The translations under genes and the position numbers were made by a program. A DNA stretch of 64,000 bases from Paragonimus skrjabini miyazakii (taxonomy: Eukaryota; Platyhelminthes; Trematoda; Plagiorchiida; Troglotrematidae), in contig JTDE01008906.1 of NCBI GenBank assembly GCA_014338405.1, forward strand, positions 1 through 64,000. Reading direction: 5' to 3'. The notes below the pieces were generated by a model, which was not told where the DNA came from, did not search any database, and saw nothing but the letters and a program-made list of their open reading frames with translations. Shown one piece after another: positions 22,401-37,400 of this stretch (its first letter is position 1; every line of letters begins with the position of its first letter).

Positions 22401-25400
22401 AGGCCAGTTGGTAGAGGTCTGACAAACGACAGTCTCCTTGTCCTCTTGATTGGAGGTTGGAAGAAGGTCAGCCTCTTTTTCCGAAAAAAGTACAAGTTCT
22501 AGCACACTGCCACCCACCCGCTGCGTTGTGATGCAGGCTTTTGAGCCAAAGGCTTTGGTTGAGAACTCCAATCGTTCTGTTGTATGGGTCTGGGCGTCAT
22601 GGCAGTGTTTCAGTCTGCATACAACCATGAATACTCACAACGCCAACAAGCGAGTACGCTTAATGACACGAAGCAGTGAAAGTCGTAAAGAGGCCTTCTT
22701 GCTGACTACGCCTTACTTCCACTTACAGCCGTGTTGTTTATTCGTAAGATGTAGGCACCTTGATGCTGAATGTTTGAATATTGACTTGGCTGTTTTAGTA
22801 TTCAGGTCCCTTCCTCTTCCTTTCTTTTTTCTTCTCTCTTCCTGTACGGGGTTTGCTCTTCGTTTGTTTAGCATCGGTGAGAACCACTGATGTATTGCTG
22901 TCTATGATGATGATGATGAGTGCCGCAGATAATCTTCCATTAGTTCGTCTATCACAAAATTGAACGAAAATGATGAAAGTGAACTTACGCCGCTGAATCT
23001 GTTACACAGTTCATCGTATTCTCTAACCTGAGTTGAAGTGTGGAAATAAAGCATCGACAGCCTATTCACATACTTTCTAAGTACGTTTTTGCGGATCAAT
23101 CCACTGATTCCAACGCACCTTTATAATCGAGAAATACGGCCGTTGTTGGCCGGCTGTATACATGACGCTGTTCCAGAATTTACGGAAGAGTAAAAGTTTG
23201 ATGAATACTTCTTCGTCCAGGGCGACACCCTACGCAGCCTTCGGCTATTTGATTTGCAGTCTGTCAGCGGATTTGTGTGTGGATTGCATCTTGTGAGCTA
23301 GTTTGGCGAAGGCTGTCGCTGTTTTTGGATCTCGTGAGAGACGTTTCTGAATGACCCGAAGACCAAAACAAAGCTGCTTGTCTACCGTTCAGTGGGGTTG
23401 TACGGAGCATTGTATCAGTGTAACGTGTGGTGTCCGAGCCGCTCCCACCTGTAACGTGTACGATGTATATTGGATATTCGATGGTCGGTCATGTTTTTGA
23501 ACCCTGGGGTATTCTGGCAAGCATGCACGAACGGCATTCATTCAAGGTTGTTGGCTGTAACAGGTTCGTTTGGTGTCCACCGAACGGATTCCGAAACAAC
23601 TGCTGTACGATCAAGTAATGCGGATACTCAAAGTCCTGCTGACCAGAAGCGGTGTTATCAGGGTGTTATGTGAGTAAGGTTTTCGCGTTGCAGTATGCAT
23701 TCGAGATCGGCTTTGAAGGGTGTGACCATGACGAGCCTTTGAAGGTTCAGTGAGCCACAATTGTGCGCCCGTAAATTGAATCACGCGGTTCGTGAAAAAC
23801 CTATAAGTGCCATAGATCACCGTGACGTGACTGTATCTCCTTGCGACGGCAGTAGCCGAGATTTCGTTGGTCGTCTCAACTTGGTAAGTCATCAACATAC
23901 TCATGGCACATCGTCAGCGACGAGAGGTCGAGCACGTTAAATTCAGAGCAGTTATGTCAGTTATGCCTACTCTTTAGTTCGTATCTGCCAACAACCGCCG
24001 TCGTTTGCTAACTCGCTTGCCGTCCTTTTGTGTAAGCCGGGCCATATTGACCTTATGCGTGTTGTTCTCTTCAGTTTCGTTGGTGCGTCGTTGAAGCCTT
24101 TACTTTCCTTCATTTGAGCATTACATTTTTCCCTTCCCATCATCCTGTCCAGCGTGGGATAATATGTACTCCTGTTTTGAGCTTATTTGTTACTTTCAAC
24201 ATCTTTCTCTCTACTGTTCTAGTTTTTCACATTTTTATCTCCGGGGGATAAAAGTTTCACTTCCCTACTAGCCTACCGACTGGTTAAACATAACTGGCTA
24301 GGTGGACTGCAAAAGTCTTCTCTAACACGCATTCTGGTCTTATTCCTTTTTGTCTATAGAGGATAAGTGGTATGTGCGTGGAAGCTCAAATGCTGCAGCG
24401 TATATCATTTATGGTGAGGGTTATGCAAAGGCGCCGTTTGGCTTCAGTCAGTGTGACCAGCTAATCAGAAATGGATACCACCAATTGTGGTTTTTGGTTG
24501 TAGTGTGAACGCTGGTGGCACTGACGTGATGAACGTTCTTTACCCCCACTTTGAATGATGACCTGATCGAGGTGCGCAACTTGTAGGTATTATTTACTTA
24601 TGCCTTTTACATAGTCTACTTCATGTAGGTCTCGACGTCACTGTGTTATTTATTAGTTATATGATGGCGTTAGTTATTTTCCGTAGGAATATAATTGTCT
24701 GCTTCACCGCTTTGTTTCGATAGATATTTTTCACTTTGCCGCGTACATGAGTGATAACATTCTGTTCCCTTCTTTTTCTTCTTTCACAGCTCGGATAGTT
24801 CCCTTCTTTTATACGCCTCGCGGCGTGTGCTATTCTCTTTTGTGGCCATTAAGAGATTTGCAACGTGATGGTAAGATACCGTCCGTCGCTGAATCCCTCT
24901 AAATGTCATTGTTTTTCAGAGGCAATCACCGTAGACTACATTGAACATGTCAAAGATCCCCATCTGCGGCAATTTTATCTTATCCCATGGCAACCGGAGG
25001 ATTTTTCAGTGTTGCCGATAGAGCATTGTTTTATATTGTCGGAGACGTTCTTCCAAGTGAGCCTAATTGTGTTTTATGTGATGTGCTGTTTGCGGGATGT
25101 TTTTGCTTCAATATTTTGTCCTCTCAGGATCGAGGTTATGGCAAATTATTGTTTTTGCTGTGGTTGTATTCACGTTAACAACCGTCTACTAAACGTATGA
25201 TTCGAACTTTGGATGCCAGAAACGTCGGTATTTTTTTTACGGTCGACACTCGACCTAATTTTTTACAGAGGCAACTAACACCCATCTTTCAAAATTAGAT
25301 TTTGACAGTTTGTTGTTAGAACGGCCGATTTGTCGCCCGAGATTTTGCATTTCTTCCATGAAATGTTTCGATTATATTCACCATTAGGCAGTTAGGTCTG

Positions 25401-28400
25401 CTATCTCCCTCTTCCTTGTACACATCTCATCATTGTAAATGATGTGTTTGGAAACTGGATCTATTTGGGTTGCGCCATCCATACACCATAAACAGACCTG
25501 AGTTGTGTAATTGTTTATCATTCCCCTGTTTTAACCACATCGTTTCTCTGTGCACGATTTGCTATGCCAGCGTCACCGTTTAATCTCTCTGCCGTAGTAA
25601 TCGATATTTCTTCGGTTTCACACTCTACTCTGTACCGTTGAGTTTTGGTTCAAGCTAATTAGATTTTGGAAAAGTGGAACGTGGCTTTCAACGTACTGCC
25701 ATCTTTGGGAATTTGGAAAGATTAATACCTCATTTGATTTTCGTTTCCATGGTTTAAGAAGCAATGTAAGACATGATTTCGGTTTTCTGTCAAGCAAAAG
25801 TCAGCAGCCGTTTCCCCCATTTTCTTGGTCCGAAATGCCCTGTGGCGTCAGTTTAACGATCGTTGACTCGGAAGCTAATATAAATTGGCAAGGAACTCAA
25901 AATCGCGGCTTTTGCCAACGCCAGTTGCGTTTCCAAAGTGGACTGTAAAGACTTCATCGAATTATTGCTTTGTGAGATCGTTAAAGGGGATTCTGATAAG
26001 TCCCTTCTGACCCAGAGATGGGCGACAGTCTAAGATTCTTGTATCAGCTGTAAGTAGGTTCAAAGAGAAAGCCGTTACTAACCTAGCTAGTGCATGGATC
26101 ATTCTGTGTGGCCTAGGAAAGGAAAACGTGTTCCAGTAAAGACAGCCTACCATTTTCGTGACCATATTTTTCAAATTGAACATTTTGACCACATAAATGC
26201 TACACAATTTTCGAACTACATCATTGTCACCTGACCAAAGAACTAAATAAACCGACTTTTGGAGAGTAATTTGTTATATACTATACTGTTTATACTTTAT
26301 TGTCTCTATGTCACTTTCGTATGCCGTGACGAAAATTTAGGGTATCCCTAGGAGGGCTCTCTAGGTTCCAACACCGAACGGGGTCGCGCGGCTTATATGA
26401 ACATGTAGGTACATAAACAAGGATTGGTTAGCTCGTACAAATTAAGGGGACACGGCTCTGCGGGGTGCAAACAGTAATCAAACCTAGTTTGACCGTACTC
26501 AATTACCAGGTTGATGGAAGCGGTCATTAACAAGGGTGCTTTGGACATCGAGTGTCTGATTACGTTCGTACGTTGTAGAATGCACACGGATAACACATCT
26601 ATCAAGCCGGTCATCTGTCTATGGATACGGGAATGATCCAGTTGGGTTAGCGAAGGCTTTGGCCATCGTCGTCTGAAAGGCCAGACAAGTCAGCCGTAGG
26701 CAACCGAGTATCAGTTCAATGGCAGCTGAGAAAGGTGACACACCAAGAGTATTCGATCGATCGCGGACTCCAAGCCTGAGCACATGGTGTCCGAGATAGG
26801 TATTAAACCATCGTAAAGCCATTCTGGTTGTAAACTACTTAAGTATGATTCATTTGAAACAAATTGCCTCACGTGAATGACGTATGATTCTGCTGATTGC
26901 TGTGCTGACGGAAAAGTACGATCGAGGACAGCCTAACTACGTTCCACTATTGTGACTGGTCGAGACAATGGCGGGCATTATAGGCAATTAACCGGATGTA
27001 TGTTAATCGGCAGTGCATAGTAAACCAGTCAAATAAAATGTGAAAAAAGAACTATTGAATGCACATAATCTCCCCACCTTGTTTCACCAATATTCCCTGA
27101 GAGGTATTCGCCGATTACTCACACTGACTGTCAGTTGTAGTTGGTTTCAGCTTTCCTCGCATTATTCTCTTTGTCGACTTGTTCTGTTTAGATTTTTACG
27201 AACCACGCTACGCATCACATAGGTGTGTACGTTGTCATAATCCCAACTGACAATAAATTCCATCCCAGGAACGCATACTTATTCGATTTTTCTCATGCAC
27301 AAACCTGTGAACTTAAGTCCACGTCATAATCAACCGAACATGTTACACATCCATTCACTCAGCTTGAAAAAGGAAATTATTCTTTATTCTCCATGCCAGT
27401 CGTCCACGCGGTCAGTGCTGAGTTTCGTTTATTCATCATACCCTCATTTCTCATCTGATCTTGCATGTGACCTTTATTAGATAACTTCATTCCACCATAT
27501 GTGGACCCATTCGGGAGTGGTAGGCGAAAAGGTAAGAACATGAGCCATTTCGTATCAACTTCACGCTGACTGTCGTGTTCATCTACCTCTGCAACATCCT
27601 GGGCCGTCATGTCTTCAACCAACAGAGTTCAGTATGGGAGTCTGTTATATGGCGAAATATTTTATTAGGAGTATCTGCTGAGGGATAAAACTACCAACTG
27701 TTGCAGTTAGTTTCAATCGATAGTGCACCCTCTGTTGGCCGGTTCTGTGACGATTATTCTGAGTGGTGCAACGCTACTACCACATGTGTAGGTTGTCACT
27801 ATCTGAAGTAATATTAAACCCGATTACCTAATCCCATTGCATGGTATGCACGGCACGGTTAGCGGCATCCGAAGCGAATTAGCCTGTCACAGTCATCGAA
27901 GCCAAAGGACGCCTGCGCTTCAAACCATCACCTCAAGCGGCTTGCGCTGCACCCCTTGCGGTTCCACTCACACACCACGTATCCGGTGTAAACCCGAAGG
28001 AATAAGACCAGTAGGTGTGTGAATGAGTCCTTTGTGTCCAGCCGGCCAAAGCTGGTTAGCCATCTGAATTGCCAGGAGGAAATTGAAACCGTTATCTCTC
28101 GGAAAATAAACGGAAAAAATGGAATGACAGGGTCTAAGCTGACAAGAAAGATGTAAAATGTGATAGATGCACTCGTATACTGAAATGGGATAAGCACACA
28201 CACACACGTACTCATAGTATACACCGTGCGTTACGAACAGTATATCGCCGGGTCTTTAATATCCAAATACAAAACAAAAGACATAATCAGACGTACTTTT
28301 ATCGTGTACTTTCAGTTGTAACGAATGCACTTTTTTTGTCATGTTATGGCAACACTGTGCTGTCACCACACTACTGGTCTCTTCTGCGGACTACTGCAAT

Positions 28401-31400
28401 CACCTCAATCGCTATACATATTGGGAAGGCATGTCAGAAGGAATATCCACGAGTATGAGGTCATAACTTGATTGCATCGTTTGATTCACTCGGGACTTGA
28501 TGACATTCCACATACCCTCGATTGGATTCAACATTGGAAAGCTCGTCGCCATTCATAGGAGCTCCCTGCCGGCGAATTCCTGGTCTTCGAACAAGCCTTT
28601 GAGACGCGTGTAACAAGGCGCATTGTCGTAGACTATCAGTGTATTCATTCTTTCATGATCCGCTGGGTTATCTAACACCGCGCCCGATCAAGATTGACAA
28701 TTTGCCTTAGCACATGTGCCACGTGTAATGGAATACTTAGGCGTAACTTGTTCTGCTATAGAGCTGGGGACGTGAACATCACTTCCTCAGTCGCCAGCAA
28801 CAGTCGCGTAATTGCGTATTGTTTACCCAGAGAGATTGAAATACTAAGTACCTGTCAAGGGGACGTGTGAGAGAAATGATAGACAGCTAAAATGGCCACA
28901 AACTACCTTTCTGAGGTTTCTGTAGCTCAAAAGAAATACGGGATTTTCCGACAAATGACTGCCATTTTAGATGCATCAGTACCGTGAGTTAACTCATCAC
29001 ATTTCAGTTACAGACGCTGCTGTGAAGGTCGACAAAATGACCACTTTTGAACGTCTTATTTGACAAAATCTTGTGGTCTTTCTGTTGTCGATTTATGCAG
29101 TGGTTTTATTGTAAGTATGCGTTTGGTACTTTGGTTCAAAATTACAAATGATTAATGTTCAGCTCTCCACTACCAAATAAAAAAGTATAAACAAATTTAG
29201 ACAATAAGGCAGTAATAGTCGAATAATGTTGTTCTGAGTAGGGCTAGCATACGTACTCATGAAAGCGAAAGATTAAATGTGTTTACCAATCTCAGCATAT
29301 TTTTTCAACTTCCACACAGTGTTTAAGTAACCATCTTCCACTTCTGTCAATAGGGTGGGCTGCGAGCACTCACTTTTGGCCAATGCATCAGGTAACTGTG
29401 GGATACCGCTGCTGTGTGTTAGTTTGATTTTCGTATTAAGGAATTCGTCAAACCCGAAGGCTTCTTAAATCTCGAACGTTCTTCAATATTCTTCTTTTTT
29501 AGACTTTTGTGTAATTTGACATTTTCTTCCACACAAACCGCCATCTAAGGATAATCGTGGAACCATGCGACAGCTGTGATGTATGTACACCTACGTAGAC
29601 TGTGTGAATTTGTTTGGTTGTTCCTTCATTAGGACTTACAGTTATGGTCCGGAAAGTATGGGAACTCTGGAAGGAATTAAGCCTGCCAGCTATGACTGTC
29701 GTGCACATTAGCGTTATGCTAGTCAGCCTTCCCCTATCCGTGCATATAACCAGTTATCTATTTACTGTGTGTTGGTGACAACGGTTAAAGGAATCCATTG
29801 TTAACCTGATCGTTTGCTTATTGACAAACGACAGGTAATTCAGAATGAGCCTGACTTAGAGATATCCAACTGATAGATGTTTGTGTGTCTGTTAACAGAT
29901 ACCGCCGCATGTTCTGGTCGAAACTGTCTTGTAGGTTCTTGTTTAGTCTCGTGATCCTGGGATCTGATGGCAGCATCTAATGAGCATGGGTAAATGTTAC
30001 GGCTTTTTTCTGTTAATTTGGCGTAATACTACCCCCGAAACGTATTGAGCAGAAGCAATGTTCTCTTGATGTAACGATGTTGGAACCAGCCCGATTGTTG
30101 GAGCGTAGATCTATCCAAGTTAGCTCTTATCAATTTGGGAAAGATTTTATGTTGTATTTGGTCATTTGTACGATTTGGTGGGCACACCGATATTCAGCAT
30201 TCCCCAACTGAGTTAACCTGCGGTTCTCTCAAACCATCACGCGTGTAGTTTTATTCCTGACTGTTTTTTACTGTTTCCTAAAAATGTTTGTTACTATGCA
30301 CATTTTCTACGTGTCACCTGTCTAGGTAATAAAAATACGAGGTGATCTAATTGTTATGTTGCCTTTTTGTCTACCGTTTTTTATGGATTATGTGGGGCAC
30401 GTGCTTAACTAATCATCTCATCGGTCTTTTTTTACTCACCAGTCACACCGTGTCCAAGAGACGCTTCCTTGCTTCTCGGGAGCTTCAACGGATCCTGTGG
30501 TCCCCACTCAAGCTTATCCATTATTAGTCTACTCGGATATGGCATTGGTCCGCCAGCATTTGACCGACCCACGTTTTAGGCTAGTGGACTCTCCGGAGAA
30601 TGCCAAGTTGTTATGGTTATACGACCACTTTAAAGATTTTAAGTGAGTCTGGCTTGATTTATTTTTTGGTTTCACTGTGATTAGTGCTTCATCTATGTCG
30701 TAAACGCCTTCGTGGGCAATTGGTATTTAACTTTGGATCCTTCGCTGCCGTTTCATCTGTTTGATTGAGCTAGCACGAATAGAGACATAATGAGCATATT
30801 ATCTCTACTGATGCACGCTTATGCACGTTCAGTTTGGACGATTGTGAACTCCTTGATTCACACAGAAAGAATGTTTTACTTACATCAAACTGGTCCTATG
30901 AATAATTAGTTGAATATATAGCTTACAACCAACTGAAGTTTGTGCATGGAAAATAACGGTTAACAGCTGGCAGTCTATAATGCACTGGCCTACTAAATTA
31001 CATAAGACGACATAAGGTAAACAAGAGAGAGTTCTAGATGGGGTCCCTGATTTCAATACAGAACACGCGCGCAGCGAATGTTGGAGATGTTTGGCTAATG
31101 CACTCAACACGGTAGTCCCACCAATTGGACATTGGTACGGGAGCAACTGGAATTAACCTTGTGCAAGCGTCTGCTGGTAACCCGGTGATGCAGCGGATAG
31201 CGCTGCCGGACCGAAGATATCGAGTGGTAGACCCCACGCCCCAGTTGATCAGTTTACCATCGAACTGTTTATCTTACTTGCAGCAAACCGAATGTGATTT
31301 CCATCGTCTCATAGCTATCATAGCTGTCATAGCTATAGCTGGCACTGAGTGTCACAAACTTATAAAATGCCGGCTTAAATCCTAGGCTGCGCCATTTTAA

Positions 31401-34400
31401 GCGTTTTCCAGAAGCGTACGTTACTAGCTCAAGTTGAAGAGTTTAATACATGGTTTGTGACCTACCTGATGCGACACGGGAGATCATGTGGTAGAAAATC
31501 CGGATCAAAAGTGATACTGAGCGTACAATTCAAGCATTGAATTATGCTGTCCTTCAGTCATTTATGATCGCGGTCACTGTTTTTACGCTAAATAAACGAG
31601 CTGTTCTCTGTGCCAATACTATTCATAGGGAACAAGTAAGAATGCGCATGAGCTTGGATTCGGCAACACATCGTATGTTTCTAGAGCGTTTAAAAATGTG
31701 ACAGGTACCTAAGATTAACCTAATCCTGAGCCAAAGTAAACAACCAAGAAAAGGAAGGGCGAAAATGCGAAGCGGGCTGACATCTGCTAGGTGGTGCTCA
31801 AAAGCGCGCCAGGCGAAACGTGTGCGGAACTTTCTAACATTCCAAACACTAGAAAATTTACGCATGGCTAAATAGTACGGGCTTCCTCTGCATACAGCTG
31901 GTTGTACTATTGAAGAAGGTGATACTGACTTAGTCTCGGGCTTCTTATGGTAGACATACATGGATCCATGCATTCAGGGCAGACAAGTGTAGATCCAAGA
32001 TCGCAGCTAGAATCCTTAGAACAGTCCCACAATGTTTAATCACCACAGTTCGAGTACCGACCTCTCGGTACTACTGTTTCAGCATATCCAAATAAATGCA
32101 GTGTACTGTTTGCTTTTTCAAATTCGCGATTGCTCTTCAGAAGGCTCTATGTGGACATCGCTACTGATGGTCTGTTATAGTTGTGTTTACATGCTGCGTA
32201 ATCCACTGAAACTGATATGTTTCACGTACTCTCGCATTCAGACGTCAGTCTGAAAAAGAGAAAGATGGCAATTGTAGGAGGAATTTATTTTGCCAATGTA
32301 ATTGTTACAGGTTATCACGTCGGTTGTAACCATTGTAAATTTGTCTGTAAAAACAATCTCACAGTGATAGAACTTTAATTGTCCATTTCGAGATAAATAG
32401 GTGTTCCTTTTTGTCACAAAGCATTGTGTGTATTACCACTGTCCACTCTTAAGCCACATCAGACGGAAACGGAACCTGACCACTTTGTTACCAATCCTAA
32501 CTTTTGAGTGAAACATACTTGCTGTGTGTGCGTGAAGTGTATGAAGATTTGCATCTATTCTACAATCGCACTGTTGACTGGCGGTTGCCAAAAATAATCG
32601 TCACGGTCGTCGCCGGTTGGAGTAAACACATCCACTTAAAAGTCAAGTTGGTGGATAACTACTGAAGTTTACCATAGGAACATTCGAAGAAAGTCTGTCC
32701 ATCCTCACTGGACAAAATTGCTTCCTCGGGGACGGAATTGACGAAATGAAGCGGGGTTAAGATAGTTTGCTCTGCCTCATTTTATTTCTTCATGTATACA
32801 ATAGTTACGTCTACACCACTGAACCCAGCTGACCGCTCTCATTCTCGTCCTCTGCCTACAGACTGTGGATCATCTGGACTCTGACTCGTTAGGGACACGC
32901 TACTTGCATTGACTGATCTTCTTCGCTTGTTGTAACTGGATCTACGGTTTGTTGGCGCGTAAGTTGACTATAACTGATAATAGAACAACGGTTAACGCCA
33001 ATGAACAGCGGACGACGGAGTATATGCGATTACCTTGGAACTTCCCAGCCAACCCAACTACTCAAGGCTAACGCATGAAGACAGGAAGAAGACTGGCCTT
33101 TGTTGCTCAGTCCAAAAAGAACATGGGAAGAAACTCGTTCATGTTTATAGGGTTTGTGACCAACAAGAAAGCAAAGTTGAAAAATGGACTAGACAAAGTC
33201 CAGACGATACAGCGAGGCCCCAATCAGAAGACGAGCGTGTAGGCGAGATGTCAAAAATAGCAACGAAGACTGAAAACTCTCGTGAAGGGTGAAGAAACAG
33301 CTTTGAAGGCCACCTAAGCCTTTTATAAAGCAAATAAAGCGATATTTTTAGAGGATTGCAGACTTCGCCGACACCTCAATTTGTCAGAGGACTGTCATTT
33401 CACTCCAGCGGACTGTAGAGTTGGCTCAGCAGAGCGAATTGCTGTGATTCCTAACACATGACCTAGTCATTTAAACCCGTAGAGACCGAATGACTAAACT
33501 CGCATTATCAAATATCTACCCTCTAAATGTGTTGTTGCTATTTGGCCGGTGCCACCGATCAGATGCGATTGAACATGGACGTCCGCAGTCATCCATTCCA
33601 CTCTTAATGGTCGCGTTTCATAGCCATATCACTTAATGAAGTCTAGCTGTGTTGGAGCGACTTCCGAGCTCTAAAATGCGATGACTTGGTATCCATAGGC
33701 GTTTTGTTGTTCCGTCGTATTTCGTTTTCCGCGATGTAATGTTTGCTCTATAATTTGGTCGCAGGGGATATTTTCTGTTTGGCTATTTACGCTTATAATA
33801 ATTCTACTTTACTCTGAGATCGACCTTTGTTTTCATGCTTGGGGGACTACTGGTTTATCCATGTAACGGTAGTCTTCCGTGTGTTCTCGTTGACCACATT
33901 TCTTGTGAAAGATGACCAGATTGAGGATGTAATGAAATTGGACTGGAGGGATTTATTGACTAGAGAACGTTCAGCTAATCGGTACTCGCGCACAAGCTGC
34001 TACAGACGGAATTATAGTCAAGCTAGCGCCAACCAACCATAGATGACGATCAGTTGCTTTTGAATGCTTATTTGCTTCAAACAACCGAGTTGCTAGATGC
34101 AAGTTTCTGGTACAACATATCTACAAACTGGCCAATCAAAACGTGAGAACGCGTTTCGCTTAACAGCAGTGGTAAATACTGTTGTTCTATAAAAGCTGCT
34201 TTTTTCTTTAACCAATTGAGATTGCTTAATGTCGCTCAGATTCCTGTTATGATTTTCCCGATTGGGCAGCACAGTACGCGATATGGGACACGATTATTCT
34301 AACACTCAGTGGAGTATCTTGACGCGGTGGTGAGATACGGCCAAAACCCGCAACGAATGGATTGCTGACAGCACGGGTAACCGGACGAACTGTCACTCAA

Positions 34401-37400
34401 CGAAGTCGGACAAACGGATGACTGTCTATTACATTCCGAGTTTATCGAAGGATCAGGAAAACAGCCATTCACCATGTTGTCAACAATGAACTGGTGGTCT
34501 TGTCGCTGATGGCTCCTATTCGATCAGCCGGATTGTACGGGTTGATTAACCATCGACACTGATGATCGTGGTGACTGTCCGATCACCGTGGTTTTGTGCT
34601 TAATGGTGTCCAACCCCTGAAACTTGGCAGTGATCGTTTGATGTGTTATCTCAGTATCTTGTATCTTATCCAAGATACGGTGTGGCTGTCGACCTCCTTT
34701 GGGTATTGGAGACTGTAAGTGAAAGTTAACTTCGCAAACTGGCCGTCGGTCGTGGAGGACACCTCTACCCACTTGTACTGCGGATTGACGTTTTCAGCGT
34801 AGGCAACTGGATCGTTGAGTCAGCTGAAAACATTAGTGTCGCGTGACCAACAGAGTAAATGCTCACCAAGGGTTAGACTCTTATTGTTAACGGTGTCATT
34901 GAAAGGGAATCGCAGGCGTTCTTCGTAGTATGTGGTTAGTGTAGCTCTCAAACTCGAGGAGATACCGTTTGCGCAGTGGCAGACATGTTGGGCGTCGTTA
35001 CCAACAACCTTTGCGTCAACATCTCGATCAGCCCCGCGAATTGAGCCTCTGTTGCTTCTGAAAGCCGACCGTCAACGCTTCTATGGTTATTGCCATGGTG
35101 GGTTCTTACTGCAAAATGCTAAAACGTCATCTCTAGTTGAGATGGCCGATTCTGTTGTTCTTAAACATAAATGATCGTCACGAGTAACCTCAGTCGAGTA
35201 ACGTACCTTGATACTGTCAAGGTGAATGAATGGCTGTCACATTGGTTCCCAGCCAGCAGCGGCGTTCCACAATGATCAGTCTTAGTGTCCCTGTTACTAC
35301 CCAGTATTGTCAAATCGCCGATGTTGCTCTAGGCCGACGCCCTCGGAATATGCGATAACCTTACAGAACGATTTGACCTGCCTAAATCAGTGCATAATAG
35401 AGACTGACTTACCGTTCAATGTCAAAAAGTGTAAAGTCATGCACGTTTGCCATCAGAATTGCGCTGTCTATTACATTGACCACACAAAACCGCTCGTATA
35501 TTAGCATACTAACGAGATTTAGGGATCACAGTGGCAGATGGTTTGAGTCTGCCTATGAATTGTGCTGCTGTGGTTAGGAAGACGAAAATATCCTTGTACT
35601 TCTCAGGGAGAATTTGTGCAGCCTTCCACTGTGAAGTGTTTTCCACTGTGTTAACATACCTGATCTGCCCACATCTGGAAACGGAGTTACAGGCCTATAG
35701 TTCTTAAGAAGGGTTTGCCACTTATTGAAAATGCTTATGGACGGGCCGCTGGAAGAAGTATGGGCTCAGGAAAACCCCCTTCTCGGAAAGAATCAGTGGA
35801 TTATAGATGTCTCAAGGGGACCTAATTTTTTTACCCACAAAACACTCGATACCCTTGTCATCCAGTAGTATATCTTCTCTAATTAAATAAGGGTGAACGT
35901 GTAAGAGATCACTCGCTGAAACGAAGTAATGGACTCTGCAGGCAGAACAGTTTGCATCTGTCCACATTGAAGCGCATTGCCTAACGTTGTGATCATGGCT
36001 GAATGAGTTGATCGATCGGCGCATACGTAAGAGACAACTGGCACGGTTGGTTTCGGAGGTCTTTAATTGCGCATGTCTGACTGAATGTTGTTTTCAAGTT
36101 GAACATCACCCACAGTTGGTCGCGGCTTTCGCATTCCCATAGACTTTCCAGTCGATCCATTTCTAAAAGAAGCACTGGAATTTTGTTTCATTGTGCTTCA
36201 GTGTTCGGAGCAGCAGCTTCATTGACTTCGTTTATTAGTCAGTTCCATTCACTTTTCCTTTGCACCTAATAGCTGTCCAACACAATTTTTCACCGACAGG
36301 TACAGAGACTGGCACGCACAAGCAAAGATCATTATCCATCGTGTATCAATCTGTGAACATATGAAATTTTAGTACCTATTCCCATATCTTTTCACTCCAG
36401 TTAAGAATAACCAATCAAAGCACCAATGAAGCAAAGTCCATGTAAGGATTGCATGTACCCTTCTGACTACTTCACAAAGGGGGAGAGATTTGGTTGCATA
36501 AACTTAAACACCTAGGGTGTCATACTCCTCGGACAATGAAAAGTGTTATATCTGGTGATGTGTTACTCTTGATTCATATTATCGGGACCGTTCATAAGTA
36601 TTGTACTTTTCCAATTAAAGTTTTGTCTGGTTTTGATAAGATGTTGCCATGACAACTGGACTTTATTGTGAAACATTAGGATGACGGGCAACTTTGCATC
36701 TGAAAACGATTAAGCATGTTGTATCTGTATTTTTATTTTGATAGCTTCACTGGTTTTCTGTAACTCAGTAGCCGGCTGTCAGTCATATGGTGCTGGAGCA
36801 CACCGTCAGCTCAAAATATAATTAACCGTTTGCAAACTACCAAGTCACGAAAAATCAGACTAGTGTTGGACAAAGGTACAACAAAACAACGACTTGAGTA
36901 GACGAATTTTGGTGTGAATGTATGAGTAACACCATGGATAAGTCCATTCATGGCCCAGATAAGTTACTATCCGTGGCATACAGACATGTGTATGTTTGTT
37001 GCAGAATGTCAGAAATTGAAATAATTTGCTTATTTGTATGTAACATATGACATCAGCTCTGTTACGACGGCGGTAAGCGGTTCATTTTTGTTGTGTATTT
37101 AGTCGCACCCTGATACTCACGTGGAACAGTTCATCCACCATCAAAATTTCCATACATTGGTTACCGGTGAGCTTCATCTGCAAGTTTGACAACGAAATCC
37201 TGGAGACCAACCTGCAATGCTTAATGTTGTAGTAACCGCCCGGCGCACTAAAAATTCACTTCCATAACCTTGCTTTGTTCAGTTGAATGTGTTGCTCGAC
37301 TTGTGGTGAACAGTCAGAAGTCTTGAGGAAAGCACAAATCATATCATTATCAAGATAAGTAAACCCTCACAGTTTGCGTTGGCCACCTAGGTCATAGACA

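Noticed and set aside
22344..22890. Overlapping open frames as a host gene
   Set aside because: They lie between RTE fragments, overlap the RTE-B 3' UTR at the right end, and lack domain motifs.
26619..26822. Minus-strand frame in a GC-richer stretch of intron 6
   Set aside because: It gave a vague impression of a common fluke repeat translation, but I could not align it to anything in the window.
31040..31250. tRNA or tRNA-derived SINE in the GC-rich stretch of intron 7
   Set aside because: No A-box/B-box pair with proper spacing and no cloverleaf could be found by eye.
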